A stretch of DNA of 64,000 nucleotides. Source: Algoriphagus halophilus (GTDB lineage: Bacteria > Bacteroidota > Bacteroidia > Cytophagales > Cyclobacteriaceae). The notes under the pieces are model-generated. The model was not told the origin of the DNA, made no database searches, and was given only the letters and a program-made list of their open reading frames with translations. Within the stretch, counting starts at the first letter, position 1; every line of letters starts with the position of its first letter. The position numbers and the translations under genes are program-made. Where the stretch lies: NCBI RefSeq assembly GCF_900129785.1, contig NZ_FSRC01000001.1, forward strand, positions 248,001 through 312,000. The letters run 5' to 3'. Below, piece after piece: positions 9,060-18,077 of this stretch.

Positions 9060-10757
9060 TTAATATCCTGCTGCTTGGCCATCTTTTCGGGATTCAGAAG
9101 CCCCAGAATACACTTTATTTTCCAAGTCTACTCCAATAGCTTGGTACCCACCATAAATTCCCACAGCAAATGATATTCTATGCCCCATCTTTCTTAGTTC
9201 CCGGAATACTTTCGGTTCAAAACCACTTTCAAGATTGAGGGTGCCTCCATTGGTCATTACGGATCCAGTAGGTTGTGAACTTCCGGAATGTCTCATTCGA
9301 GGAGCATCTCCAGCCTCTTGTAAATTCATCCCAAAATCCACCAAATTCACAACAATTTGAGCATGGCCTTGCGGTTGAACGGATCCACCCATCAAGCCAA
9401 AACTTACATATGGTTTTCCATCCTTGGTGATAAAAGCTGGAATGATGGTGTGGAAAGGTCTTTTACCAGGTTCCAATGCGTTTGCATGATTTCGATCTTG
9501 TACATTAAACATCCCTCCTCTGTTTTGAAGTACAAATCCTAATCCATCGGGTACCATTCCTGATGCAAACTCCGAATAGATACTTTGGATCAATGAAACC
9601 ATGTTTCCATCCTTATCGGCGACAGTCAGGTAGGTCGTGTTTCCGGATTCAATTTCCATGTCCCCAGCAGGATAGCTATTGGCTGCTTGTTGAGGGTCGA
9701 TTAATGCACGACGTTCAGCGGCATATTCTTTGGAGAGTAATTCTTCCAGAGGTATTTTATTGAATTCCGGGTCGGCATAAAACTTAGCTCGGTCTTCATA
9801 TGCCAGTTTTTTTGCTTCCGTCAACACATGTAAATATTCCGTGCTTCCAAAACCCATGGATGCAATATCATATCCTTCTAAAATATTAAGCATTTGCAAA
9901 GCTGCAGTTCCCTGCCCATTGGGAGGTAATTCCCAAATATCATATCCTCGATAATTTGTGCTTACAGGTTCCACCCAGTTTGAAGTATGACTCGCTAGAT
10001 CCTCATAGGAAAGAAAGCCGCCATGTTTCTTCATATAGGCATCAATAGTTCTGGCTATATCTCCTTTATAAAATGTGTCCCGGCCTTCCTTGGCAATTTT
10101 TTCATAGGTGTTGGAAAGGTTAGGGTTTTTGAAAACTTCCCCTTTCCTTGGAGTATGTCCATTCGGCATATAGGTTTCTGCAAATCCCGGTAATCCTTCC
10201 ATTCCCCGATAATTACTTTCCATCTCAAAAGCGATTACCTCTGAAACTGGAAATCCTTCCCTTCCATAATCAATTGCTGGTTTCAAAAGGGTTTCCATGG
10301 GGAGTTTTCCGAACCTCTCATGCAAGGCAAACCAGCCATCTACGGCACCAGGTACGGACACTGGAAGTGGACCTAGATTCGGTATATACTTTATTCCTCG
10401 ATCTAAAAAATAATCGATATTGAGAGATTTAGGAGCTCTACCACTTCCATTAAACCCAATGAGTTTTTTTTCCTTTGCATCCCATACAATCGCAAAAAGA
10501 TCTCCTCCGATCCCACAACTAGCAGGCTCTACTAAACCCAAAACAGCATTGGCAGCAATCGCAGCATCCATAGCGGTACCCCCAGCTTTTAAAATATCCA
10601 AGGCAACTTGGGTGGCCAGAGGTTGACTAGTTGCAGCCATTCCATTTCTGGCAAGAATTTCTGATCGTGTAGTAAACGTTTCTCCAGTCAAGCGATCTTG
10701 AGCTGAAAGTTGGCCGATGAGAAATAGAGATAAACAAGCTGTAATTATCCGGTGCAT
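9060..10757 (-). CDS. ggt: Gamma-glutamyltransferase family protein
   Basis: This 565-residue protein has a Sec signal peptide (cleavage near QLSAQ, residue 20). It has the Ntn-hydrolase architecture of gamma-glutamyltranspeptidases: an N-terminal large-subunit part with NGMAATSQPLAT and the GGxA/D oxyanion region, a self-cleavage site before Thr374, then a small subunit ending in GIDLE-type strands. The nucleophile motif reads T374-T375-Y376 rather than the usual TTH, as in YwrD-like members. GGTs hydrolyse or transfer the gamma-glutamyl group of glutathione and related peptides in the periplasm, releasing Cys-Gly for uptake. Whether this one uses glutathione is uncertain. Confidence 0.88.
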   Translation of the reverse strand: MHRIITACLSLFLIGQLSAQDRLTGETFTTRSEILARNGMAATSQPLATQVALDILKAGGTAMDAAIAANAVLGLVEPASCGIGGDLFAIVWDAKEKKLIGFNGSGRAPKSLNIDYFLDRGIKYIPNLGPLPVSVPGAVDGWFALHERFGKLPMETLLKPAIDYGREGFPVSEVIAFEMESNYRGMEGLPGFAETYMPNGHTPRKGEVFKNPNLSNTYEKIAKEGRDTFYKGDIARTIDAYMKKHGGFLSYEDLASHTSNWVEPVSTNYRGYDIWELPPNGQGTAALQMLNILEGYDIASMGFGSTEYLHVLTEAKKLAYEDRAKFYADPEFNKIPLEELLSKEYAAERRALIDPQQAANSYPAGDMEIESGNTTYLTVADKDGNMVSLIQSIYSEFASGMVPDGLGFVLQNRGGMFNVQDRNHANALEPGKRPFHTIIPAFITKDGKPYVSFGLMGGSVQPQGHAQIVVNLVDFGMNLQEAGDAPRMRHSGSSQPTGSVMTNGGTLNLESGFEPKVFRELRKMGHRISFAVGIYGGYQAIGVDLENKVYSGASESRKDGQAAGY

Positions 10758-10873
10758 AATATTCCTGATTTGAGAGAGATTTAAGATAGCGAAAAATGAG
10801 TTAAGCGATCAAATCAATAATGAGGACAGGTACATAAGCGTTTGAATAGTACTCCTTTTTCCCTAGTTAGTGC

Positions 10874-11365
10874 TTAGGCCTTTGTTTTCCATTGAATAGG
10901 CTTCACCTCATACCAGGCTCTCTTTGGTCGGTCTGCCGGATAGCCATTTTCAAGTCTGTAATTTTTTCTTTCTTGGGTATAGTCCCACCAATTTTTGTCA
11001 ATTCTAGGATTCCTTGCATAATCAGTAATCAACCAAAACTGATCCTCTACACAAGGGTCTGTCCAATACCCTTGTTTTCGCTCAAACTCTTCGAGTAGTT
11101 TTGCCCCGTTTTTTTCTTTTAGGTCTTTCAATGAGTAATATCCCATAACTATCAAATCCTCCGAGAGCTTTACTCCAATGGATGGTACAGTCTGAAATTC
11201 TGCCAATGCATGAAGGGTTTTTACCCTTTCAGAACTTGCGTTCAAAATAATTTCCAATTCATCAAAAGGCATTTCCAATATTCCTGAAATCTTAATCTTT
11301 GCTTTTCTGAGGTTTGTCCTTTCCTCAAGACTTAGGTTTAGTTTTGGGGACGCTTTTTTCTTCAT
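10874..11365 (-). CDS. Helix-hairpin-helix (Cdd1-like) protein
   Basis: This 163-residue cytoplasmic protein has a central helix-hairpin-helix segment (about residues 78-125, FQTVPSIGVKLSEDLIVMGY and the following SLKDLKEK). That segment is typical of the Cdd1 or pathogenicity-locus family. The conserved C-terminal half includes CVEDQFWLITDYARNP and a Trp/Tyr-rich tail. HhH units of this type usually bind DNA or RNA backbone, but no member I know has an established function. The N-terminus is Lys-rich. It is a single gene, downstream of the Gfo/Idh gene but separated from it by a terminator-like hairpin. Confidence 0.75.
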   Translation of the reverse strand: MKKKASPKLNLSLEERTNLRKAKIKISGILEMPFDELEIILNASSERVKTLHALAEFQTVPSIGVKLSEDLIVMGYYSLKDLKEKNGAKLLEEFERKQGYWTDPCVEDQFWLITDYARNPRIDKNWWDYTQERKNYRLENGYPADRPKRAWYEVKPIQWKTKA

Positions 11366-11411
11366 CCGATTAAATTATTTACGGGGAATATAGTCTTTTC
11401 ATGATTCCATA

Positions 11412-11453
11412 TAAAAAGAAACAAACCCAGCCAAAACAAGATTGACTGGGTTT
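11412..11453 (-). terminator. Intrinsic terminator after the Gfo/Idh/MocA gene
   Basis: Arms aaacccag (11423-11430) and ctgggttt (11446-11453) form an 8-bp stem with a 15-base loop. On the minus strand it is followed by a T-rich tract (gtttcttttt). It sits 34 bases after the stop of the minus-strand oxidoreductase gene. Confidence 0.6.
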
Positions 11454-11486
11454 GAAATTTTTGGTAAAGGATTAAAGAGAATTCAA

Positions 11487-12956
11487 TTAACCCATTCCAA
11501 AGCCTTCTCGGTAAGTTCTGGTGACGAACTGATTGGCATCCTCGAAATTGGTAATTCTCAAATTATCTCCATCCCACAGCAATTTCTTACGTCCATAGAA
11601 CTCCATTTGACCTTTGCTATTTTCTCTTCTTAACATGTAACTTCTGATAGCAAGATTTCCCATTAAAACAGTTTCTGTCATTGGGCCTGCATAATCAAAA
11701 GAAGAAGTTAATCCTTTATGTTCCGTACTTCCAAAACCAGCTTTACAAGCATCCACCCAAAGTCTTTGATGTCCATATTCTGGTTCATCATTCGGTTCTG
11801 TTTGAGGGCCAAATTCTTGGGTTCCGTCATTGAGGTAAAGTTTCGGCATGAGAGGTGAGGAATCATTAATATTGGTAGAAATAATTCCTTTGTCTCCTAT
11901 GATCAATACTCCATTGGCGGAGTTTGCTCCTCCTATATCGTGATCCGCAGGAATAATATCAGGGTGTGCTGGTCGAATTCCACCATCCATCCAAGTCATA
12001 TTGATTGGAGACTTGCTTTTTGGAGTTGCTGCAAAGTTCAATGAGATGAACGAGGATGCAGGGCAACCATCAGGATGGTAATCAGGGGTCCACATGCCGC
12101 TGTATACTGACCCTACGCTACATTCTGCATCAGTAGGATAGTGAAGTCCAAGGGTTCTAAATGGAATATCTATTAAGTGACATCCTACGTCACCAAGGGC
12201 TCCAGTACCATAATTCCACCAACCTCTCCAACTAAATGGAGCCAATCCTGGAGTATAAGGAATTTCAGGAGCTGGGCCTAACCAAAGATCCCAATCCAAG
12301 GCACTTGGTTTGGCACTTGGGTCTGGTTTTGGGAATGCTCCTCCCTGAGGCCATACTGGACGGTTGGTCCAAACTTCCACCTTGGAAACCTTTCCTATTT
12401 TATCCGAATCAATCCATTCTTGAACCAAGTTAAGGAGCGGGTTTGAACCTCCTTGGTTTCCCATTTGAGTAACTACTTTTTGGGTTCTTGCCATCTCTGT
12501 AAGCATTCTCGCTTCTTTGATGTTATGGGTCATGGGCTTTTGTACATACACATGCTTCCCTCTTTCCATGGCATATTTTGCAGCTGGACCGTGTACATGG
12601 TCAGGGGTGGAGATGGTTACCGCATCTATGTCTTTCTCTGTATCCAGCATTTTTCTGAAATCGGCATAAAGTTTCGCGTCAGGGAACCTTTCTACAGAAG
12701 CCTTCGCAGAGCCAGAGAAATCAACGTCACATAATGCAACCACTCTTTCTCTTCCATTTACCGAGGCATTTCTGATATCACTTGCACCTTTTCCACCTGC
12801 GCCTATGGCAGCAAGGTTCAATTGGTCAGAAGGAGAGGTAAATCCAACGCCTCCTAAAACGTGTCTAGGTACAATAAAAAATGAGGATGCAATTGCTGCA
12901 TTTTTAATAAAATCCCTTCGGCTTTGACCTTCAGAATCTTTCTTGTGCTGTGTCAT
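11487..12956 (-). CDS. Tat-exported Gfo/Idh/MocA oxidoreductase
   Basis: This 489-residue protein has a twin-arginine signal (SRRDFIKNAA, Arg13-Arg14) and so is predicted to be exported folded with its cofactor. The Rossmann motif AIGAGGKGASD starts near residue 50. The family Lys-Pro pair appears as QKP (about residue 140, VQKPMTHNIKEA), followed by the substrate-binding beta-sheet domain with the GCHLIDIPF and GTGALGDVGCH segments. Family members oxidise or epimerise sugars and cyclitols with NAD(P). Tat-exported versions are common in Bacteroidota and Planctomycetes glycan loci, and some exported glycoside-hydrolase-like members keep NAD tightly bound. It stands alone between terminators. 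The substrate is unknown. Confidence 0.9.
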   Translation of the reverse strand: MTQHKKDSEGQSRRDFIKNAAIASSFFIVPRHVLGGVGFTSPSDQLNLAAIGAGGKGASDIRNASVNGRERVVALCDVDFSGSAKASVERFPDAKLYADFRKMLDTEKDIDAVTISTPDHVHGPAAKYAMERGKHVYVQKPMTHNIKEARMLTEMARTQKVVTQMGNQGGSNPLLNLVQEWIDSDKIGKVSKVEVWTNRPVWPQGGAFPKPDPSAKPSALDWDLWLGPAPEIPYTPGLAPFSWRGWWNYGTGALGDVGCHLIDIPFRTLGLHYPTDAECSVGSVYSGMWTPDYHPDGCPASSFISLNFAATPKSKSPINMTWMDGGIRPAHPDIIPADHDIGGANSANGVLIIGDKGIISTNINDSSPLMPKLYLNDGTQEFGPQTEPNDEPEYGHQRLWVDACKAGFGSTEHKGLTSSFDYAGPMTETVLMGNLAIRSYMLRRENSKGQMEFYGRKKLLWDGDNLRITNFEDANQFVTRTYREGFGMG

Positions 12957-13363
12957 GGGTTTTTGATTAGGTTAAATAAGTTTATGTAAAATAGAAATTT
13001 ATCCAATAGGTTGAATCCTGTTTGTCTTTAAACTGCCATACTTTAAGGATTAACGGTAAAGATAATTTTCATGTAAAAGTTTGTCAATTTTTTTAGGAGA
13101 GGGTTTAAAATACCCGGTGCTGAAGGATTTTTGATGGAAATTTCAGAGTCAAGGGTTAAAATACAGTTGTTTTTGAGTTGGTTTTTGATAATTGCGGTTT
13201 TTATAGTTTGAAATAGACTTTGGTTAGGATGTAAAAAGGCCAAAGAAAATATCAAAAAAGTGTAAGAAATCAGGACAATGCAGGTGGGCTAAGCGGTATT
13301 TTCAGACTTTCTTTGGATATATTGAATGGATAAAGCATTTAGAATAGATTCAACAGGCCAAAA
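12957..13363. other. Divergent promoter region, Gfo/Idh gene and pnt operon
   Basis: These 407 bases lie between divergently transcribed genes and must hold both promoters. The sequence is AT-rich with several T-runs. I find no clear operator dyad or riboswitch. A 70-codon open frame on the minus strand here (13043-13255) has no signal, domain or conserved look and I do not call it. Confidence 0.5.
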
Positions 13364-14488
13364 ATGAAAATAGGAGTACTAAAAGAGACAAAAGAGCGGG
13401 AAAATAGAGTAGCTCTAAGTCCAGAGGTCATCAAATTATTGGTAAAGAAAGAGTTTGAAGTGTTAGTGGAAGAGGGAGCAGGAAATGCTTCTTATTTTTC
13501 GGATGCAGAATATATCTCTGCAGGGGCAAATGTAGTAAAGGCTCAAGAGGTTTTTGGTTCGGATATTTTGTTAAAAGTCAATCTCTTCACGCTTGCTGAG
13601 ATTGATCAGATGCAAGCTGGCACAGCCTGTATTTCCATTATGTATGCCTATAATCATCCTGATGTCTTGGATGCCATGAATAAAAAATCCATCACGTCCT
13701 TCTCGATGGATGCTGTGCCTAGGATTTCAAGAGCCCAGAAAATGGATTCCCTTAGTTCTCAAGCCAATTTGGCTGGATATAAATCGGTAATCATGGGAGC
13801 CAATCACCTTGGGAAAATCTTCCCTTTGATGATGACTGCTTCCGGTACCATTACTCCTTCTAAAGTATTGATTTTTGGAGCTGGTGTAGCCGGCTTACAA
13901 GCTATTGCTACTGCTAAAAGGTTAGGGGCAATTGTTGAAGTAAGTGATGTAAGGCCTGAAACCAAAGAGCAAGTGGAGTCTTTGGGGGGGCGGTTTTTGA
14001 TTGTGGAGGGAGCAGAAACAGTGAAAGTAGAAGGAGGGTACGCAGCTGAAGTTTCAGAGGAGTTTTTGAAGAAGCAAAAGGAACTCATTCAATCTAAAAT
14101 CAAAGAGTCTGATCTGGTAATTACCACAGCCTTGGTCATGGGTAAAAAATCACCAATTCTTGTGACAGAAGAAATGGTGAAGACTATGAAAAAGGGAGCT
14201 GTGATCGTAGATATGGCCGTGGAGTCAGGAGGGAATTGTGAGATTTCCGAGAAAGATAAGACCGTAGTCAAGCATGGGGTGACCATCATTGGAGAATCCA
14301 ATCTGCCTTCCTTGTTGCCTACCAATGCCAGTCAACTTTATGCTACCAATATTAGTACGCTTTTATTGCACTTGGCTAATAAAGATGGCTTTAATCTGGA
14401 TTTGGAGGAAGAAATCACCAAGGGAGTATTAATCACTTACCAAGGTGAGACTGTCCATGAGTTTACCAAGAAAATCTTAAATAACTAG
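13364..14488 (+). CDS. pntA: NAD(P) transhydrogenase subunit alpha part 1
   Basis: This 374-residue soluble domain I of proton-translocating transhydrogenase binds NAD(H). It starts MKIGVLKET with the alanine-dehydrogenase-like ERENRVALSPE segment. It has RAQKMDSLSSQANLAGYKSV near residue 123 and a Rossmann motif G172-A-G-V-A-G177, all characteristic of PntA/AlaDH N- and C-domains. It is the split form: the membrane part is a separate gene 14 bases downstream. The complex uses the proton gradient to reduce NADP+ with NADH, supplying NADPH for biosynthesis and redox defence. It is first in a three-gene operon. Confidence 0.95.
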   Translation: MKIGVLKETKERENRVALSPEVIKLLVKKEFEVLVEEGAGNASYFSDAEYISAGANVVKAQEVFGSDILLKVNLFTLAEIDQMQAGTACISIMYAYNHPDVLDAMNKKSITSFSMDAVPRISRAQKMDSLSSQANLAGYKSVIMGANHLGKIFPLMMTASGTITPSKVLIFGAGVAGLQAIATAKRLGAIVEVSDVRPETKEQVESLGGRFLIVEGAETVKVEGGYAAEVSEEFLKKQKELIQSKIKESDLVITTALVMGKKSPILVTEEMVKTMKKGAVIVDMAVESGGNCEISEKDKTVVKHGVTIIGESNLPSLLPTNASQLYATNISTLLLHLANKDGFNLDLEEEITKGVLITYQGETVHEFTKKILNN

Positions 14489-14502
14489 TAACCCTTTTTA
14501 TC

Positions 14503-14790
14503 ATGAGCTCAGAAGCATTAATTATTCTGATTTATATTCTTGTTTTGGCAAGTTTTCTGGGATTTGAGCTAATCGCTAAAGTTCCCCCTACACTCCATAC
14601 GCCCTTGATGTCGGGATCGAATGCAATCTCAGGAATCACGATTGTGGGTGCGCTATTAGCCTGCAATGAAATGGGCTATGTCACACTTAGTAAATGGTTA
14701 GGAATGATTGCCTTAGTTCTAGCTACCATCAACGTGGTGGGAGGGTACACGGTGACAGATCGAATGCTTAAAATGTTCAAGAAAAAATGA
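14503..14790 (+). CDS. pntAB: NAD(P) transhydrogenase subunit alpha part 2
   Basis: This 95-residue membrane subunit of the split transhydrogenase has three predicted transmembrane helices (about 5-25, 40-60, 66-85). It carries the typical VPPTLHTPLMSGSNAISGI stretch near residue 27, which in this family lies at the start of the proton-channel half contributed by PntA. Its last four bases overlap the start of pntB, which implies translational coupling. With PntA and PntB it forms the inner-membrane complex. Confidence 0.95.
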   Translation: MSSEALIILIYILVLASFLGFELIAKVPPTLHTPLMSGSNAISGITIVGALLACNEMGYVTLSKWLGMIALVLATINVVGGYTVTDRMLKMFKKK

Positions 14791-16172
14791 GTATTGCCAT
14801 CCAAATAGCCTATTTGATTTCCTCCATTCTATTTGTGTTGGGAATTAAAATGTTGAACAAAACCAAGTCTGCCAGACAGGGAAACCGCTTATCTGCCTTG
14901 GGGATGTTTATTGCAATTTTAGCTACCTTGGTACAGATACAAGTCATTTCCTTTGTGGAGATTTTTGCTTGTATTGTAGTAGGTGCTGCGATTGGTTTAT
15001 ATTATGCCAATAAGGTGGAAATGACGAAGATGCCAGAAATGGTAGCTCTGTTCAACGGGTTTGGAGGCTTAGCTTCCTTCTCAGTCGCCTTGTCGGATTA
15101 TTTCCTTCGAACCAACGTAAATCTGGAGTCCATTGAGCTGGTAACGGTCATCAGTATCATTGTATCGGTTTTTATCGGTGGAGTGACTTTTACGGGATCT
15201 ATTATAGCATTCTTGAAACTGAATGGAAATATCTCAGGATCCCCCATTACCTTCAAAGGGCAGCATCCACTCAATTTAGCCTTGTTTCTAAGTTTTTTGA
15301 CTGCGGCAACCTTTACCGTAATTGATCAAACTGACCCAGTGTTAATCATTGTATTGATCGTGATTTCGCTCGTTTTAGGAGTGCTGACGGTAATTCCCAT
15401 TGGAGGAGCTGACATGCCGGTGGTGATTTCACTTTTGAACTCCTATTCTGGAATGGCAGCCTGTGCGACGGGTTTTATTTTAAATAACAATGTACTGATC
15501 GTGGCTGGCTCCTTGGTAGGGGCTTCGGGAATCATTTTGACACAGATTATGTGTAAAGCGATGAACAGGTCATTGGTCAATGTCCTATTAGGTGGTTTTG
15601 GTCAGACTGTTTCAAGTGCTGGTGAAGATGGACCTTCCATCACCGTCAAGGAAATAGGAGTGGAAGAAACAGCCATGCTGTTTGATTCAGTGTCTTCTGT
15701 GATTGTTGTTCCGGGATATGGGATGGCTGTTGCGCAAGCCCAGCATGTGATCCGAGAATTGATGGAACAATGTGAGAAGCGGAATATAGACTTCAAATTC
15801 GCGATACATCCCGTGGCAGGGAGAATGCCAGGTCATATGAACGTGTTATTGGCGGAAGCCAATATATCCTATGATAAATTAATCGAAATGGAATCCATTA
15901 ATGATGAATTCCCAAATACTGACTTAGTATTGATTGTTGGTGCCAATGATGTGGTGAATCCTGCCGCCAGAAATAACCCTCAAAGCCCAATTTATGGGAT
16001 GCCTATTTTGAATGCGGACAAAGCAAGAACAGTGATTGTCAGCAAAAGAAGTATGGGTAAAGGATATGCAGGAGTAGAAAATGAACTCTTTGGTTATCCA
16101 AACTGCCTGATGCTTTTTGGGGATGCCAAACAAACCATTACAAAAGTAGTCTCCGAAATGAAGGAGATGTAA
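14787..16172 (+). CDS. pntB: NAD(P) transhydrogenase subunit beta
   Basis: This 461-residue protein has an N-terminal membrane domain of about eight or nine helices (residues 3-250), including GADMPVVISLLNSYSGMAA. A soluble NADP(H)-binding domain III follows with VPGYGMAVAQAQH (about 310-322), HPVAGRMPGHMNVLLAEA and GANDVVNPAA. The full length is typical for PntB. The gene overlaps pntAB by four bases (ATGA), and a strong terminator follows 30 bases after the stop, so the operon is exactly three genes. Confidence 0.96.
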   Translation: MSIAIQIAYLISSILFVLGIKMLNKTKSARQGNRLSALGMFIAILATLVQIQVISFVEIFACIVVGAAIGLYYANKVEMTKMPEMVALFNGFGGLASFSVALSDYFLRTNVNLESIELVTVISIIVSVFIGGVTFTGSIIAFLKLNGNISGSPITFKGQHPLNLALFLSFLTAATFTVIDQTDPVLIIVLIVISLVLGVLTVIPIGGADMPVVISLLNSYSGMAACATGFILNNNVLIVAGSLVGASGIILTQIMCKAMNRSLVNVLLGGFGQTVSSAGEDGPSITVKEIGVEETAMLFDSVSSVIVVPGYGMAVAQAQHVIRELMEQCEKRNIDFKFAIHPVAGRMPGHMNVLLAEANISYDKLIEMESINDEFPNTDLVLIVGANDVVNPAARNNPQSPIYGMPILNADKARTVIVSKRSMGKGYAGVENELFGYPNCLMLFGDAKQTITKVVSEMKEM

Positions 16173-16202
16173 GAATATTTTTTTCTCAAACCTATACCTA
16201 GG

Positions 16203-16231
16203 GCTACCGGATCACTCCGGTAGCTTTTTTT
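16203..16231 (+). terminator. Intrinsic terminator of the pnt operon
   Basis: A perfect 9-bp stem gctaccgga / tccggtagc (16203-16211 with 16216-16224) with a tetraloop tcac is followed by seven T residues. Confidence 0.93.
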
Positions 16232-16480
16232 ATTACATGGAAATTAAAAAACTGATAATAAATCCTTGATCTTTAGGTATTATCCTTTCTCCAGATTCAA
16301 TCTATTTTTGAAAAACCCTGTTTTAAGATTGATTTTCTGATTTTATAAGATTCTGGCTTTTCCTGAATCGATCAGGATAGTAGAGTGATAAGTTTTTGTT
16401 ATCTAGGGTTTTACCGGTCGGGGTTGCCTGATTGGCAGTCAGATTTACTTCAAGGATTTGTTGAAATAATTGATAGAATA
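16232..16480 (+). other. Leader of the calcineurin-type phosphoesterase
   Basis: These 249 AT-rich bases lie between the pnt terminator and the phosphoesterase start and presumably carry its promoter. An in-frame upstream extension to 16385 encodes a stretch with no signal-peptide character, so I treat it as untranslated. Confidence 0.45.
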
Positions 16481-18064
16481 ATGCGAATAGTGACATTTAC
16501 TTTAAAACGGGGGTTTGTTGCAGTGCTCATGCTGTTAAGTATACATGCCTTCCCTCAAGAATTGGCAAAAGGTTATGTTTTCAATGATGAAAATGGAAAC
16601 GGAAAGAAGCAGCGACGAGAGGCGGGGCTACCAGGAGTCAGTATATCCAATGGCAAGGAGGTGGTGCAAACAGATGAAAATGGATATTATGAAATATCTA
16701 TAGAAGATGGGCAATTACTATTTGTTATTGAGCCTTCGGGTTATCGTGTTCCCTTGGATTCTTTGAATAGACCCCAATATTTTTACATCCATAAGCCTTC
16801 AGGTTCCCCTGAATTGGTCTATCCTGGTTCGGCTCCCACGGGTGATCTTCCCAAAGAAATCAATTTTGCTTTGACCAAAACAGAGGAAAAAGAAGAGTTT
16901 ACGGCATTGATCTTTGGAGATCCACAACCTTATACCTTAGAAGAAGTGGAATATTTTGACCGAGGGATTGTCAGTGAAGTGGCAGGTATAGAGGATGTGG
17001 TATTCGGACTTTCTTTGGGAGATTTGGTAGGGGATGATTTGACGCTATTTACTCCTTATTCTCAAGCGGTTTCCAGGGTGGGAGTTCCTTGGTACAATGT
17101 CATGGGAAATCATGATGAAAACTATGATGTAGCATCGGACGAACTCTCAGATGAAACTTTTGAGGCGAATTTTGGACCGAGTACCTATGCTTTTAATGTT
17201 GGCAAAGTGCACTTCATTGTGATTGATGATATCCTTTGGCCAGATCCTAGAGACGGTCAAAGTTATTGGGGTGGATTGAGAGCAGACCAGTTAGAGTTTT
17301 TAAGGAATGATTTGAAATTTGTCCCTAAAGACCATTTGATTGTGATGTCCATGCATATCCCGTTCTTTGAGCAAGGAGACTCTTTTCGAGATCAGGATAG
17401 ACAAGCGATTTTCGATATGCTGGAAGACTTCCCATATACCCTTTCCTTATCTGCCCACACACATCTTCAGAGGCAAGATTACTTCACCAAAGTAGAGGGG
17501 TGGAAGCAAGACACTCCACACCATCATTACAATGTGGGTACTACCTCAGGTGATTGGTACAAAGGAGTATTAAATGAAAAAGGAATTCCGGTATCTACCA
17601 TGCGTGATGGTACTCCCAAAGGGTATGCATTTATTCATTTCACGGGAAATCAATACAAGGTGAATTATCAAGTAGCTGGAAAATCCAATGCCTATCAAAT
17701 GGAAATTTTTGCACCCAAGGTATTGGAGAAAGGGAAGCGGACTACAGCTGGGATTTTTGTCAATTTTTTCATGGGATCAAAAGGAGATGAGGTCTTAATA
17801 GGCATTGATGGAGGTGAAATGAGACCGATGTCCTGGGTGGAAGATTACGATCCTGCCTACTTAATCGATTTGTATCAGTGGGACACTACAGAAACCCTAC
17901 TGGACGGAAGAAGACCATCCAACCCTGCTCAGAGTAAACACCTGTGGAGGATAACTATCCCAAATGGATTGGAAGCGGGAGAACATACTGTAAAAGTCCA
18001 GGCGACTGATCGTTTTGGACAGGTGCACCTAGGGACACAGAAAATAATGGTATTAGAAAAGTAA
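16481..18064 (+). CDS. Secreted calcineurin-like phosphoesterase, three domains
   Basis: This 527-residue protein starts at the ATG at 16481 because it opens a good Sec signal (about residues 1-23, cleavage near IHAFPQ). Domains in order are an N-terminal beta-sandwich with GYVFNDENGNGKKQ (metallophosphoesterase N-terminal type) and a calcineurin catalytic core. The core shows the metal motifs GDPQP, LGDLVGDD, GNHDE, MSMHIPF and AHTHLQ. A C-terminal beta domain (about 360-527) follows. It should hydrolyse phosphate mono- or diesters at the cell surface or in the periplasm. The transcript appears to end in a hairpin located inside the antisense of the converging symporter gene. Confidence 0.92.
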   Translation: MRIVTFTLKRGFVAVLMLLSIHAFPQELAKGYVFNDENGNGKKQRREAGLPGVSISNGKEVVQTDENGYYEISIEDGQLLFVIEPSGYRVPLDSLNRPQYFYIHKPSGSPELVYPGSAPTGDLPKEINFALTKTEEKEEFTALIFGDPQPYTLEEVEYFDRGIVSEVAGIEDVVFGLSLGDLVGDDLTLFTPYSQAVSRVGVPWYNVMGNHDENYDVASDELSDETFEANFGPSTYAFNVGKVHFIVIDDILWPDPRDGQSYWGGLRADQLEFLRNDLKFVPKDHLIVMSMHIPFFEQGDSFRDQDRQAIFDMLEDFPYTLSLSAHTHLQRQDYFTKVEGWKQDTPHHHYNVGTTSGDWYKGVLNEKGIPVSTMRDGTPKGYAFIHFTGNQYKVNYQVAGKSNAYQMEIFAPKVLEKGKRTTAGIFVNFFMGSKGDEVLIGIDGGEMRPMSWVEDYDPAYLIDLYQWDTTETLLDGRRPSNPAQSKHLWRITIPNGLEAGEHTVKVQATDRFGQVHLGTQKIMVLEK

Positions 18065-18077
18065 GTTTTGGATCAGT

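Noticed and set aside
13043..13255. 70-codon minus-strand ORF in the divergent promoter region
   Set aside because: No signal peptide, domain or composition typical of the neighbours; it overlaps the promoter region.
16311..16325. Shared 14-mer gaaaaaccctgttt also present near 33122
   Set aside because: A 14-base match is expected by chance at this window size and composition.
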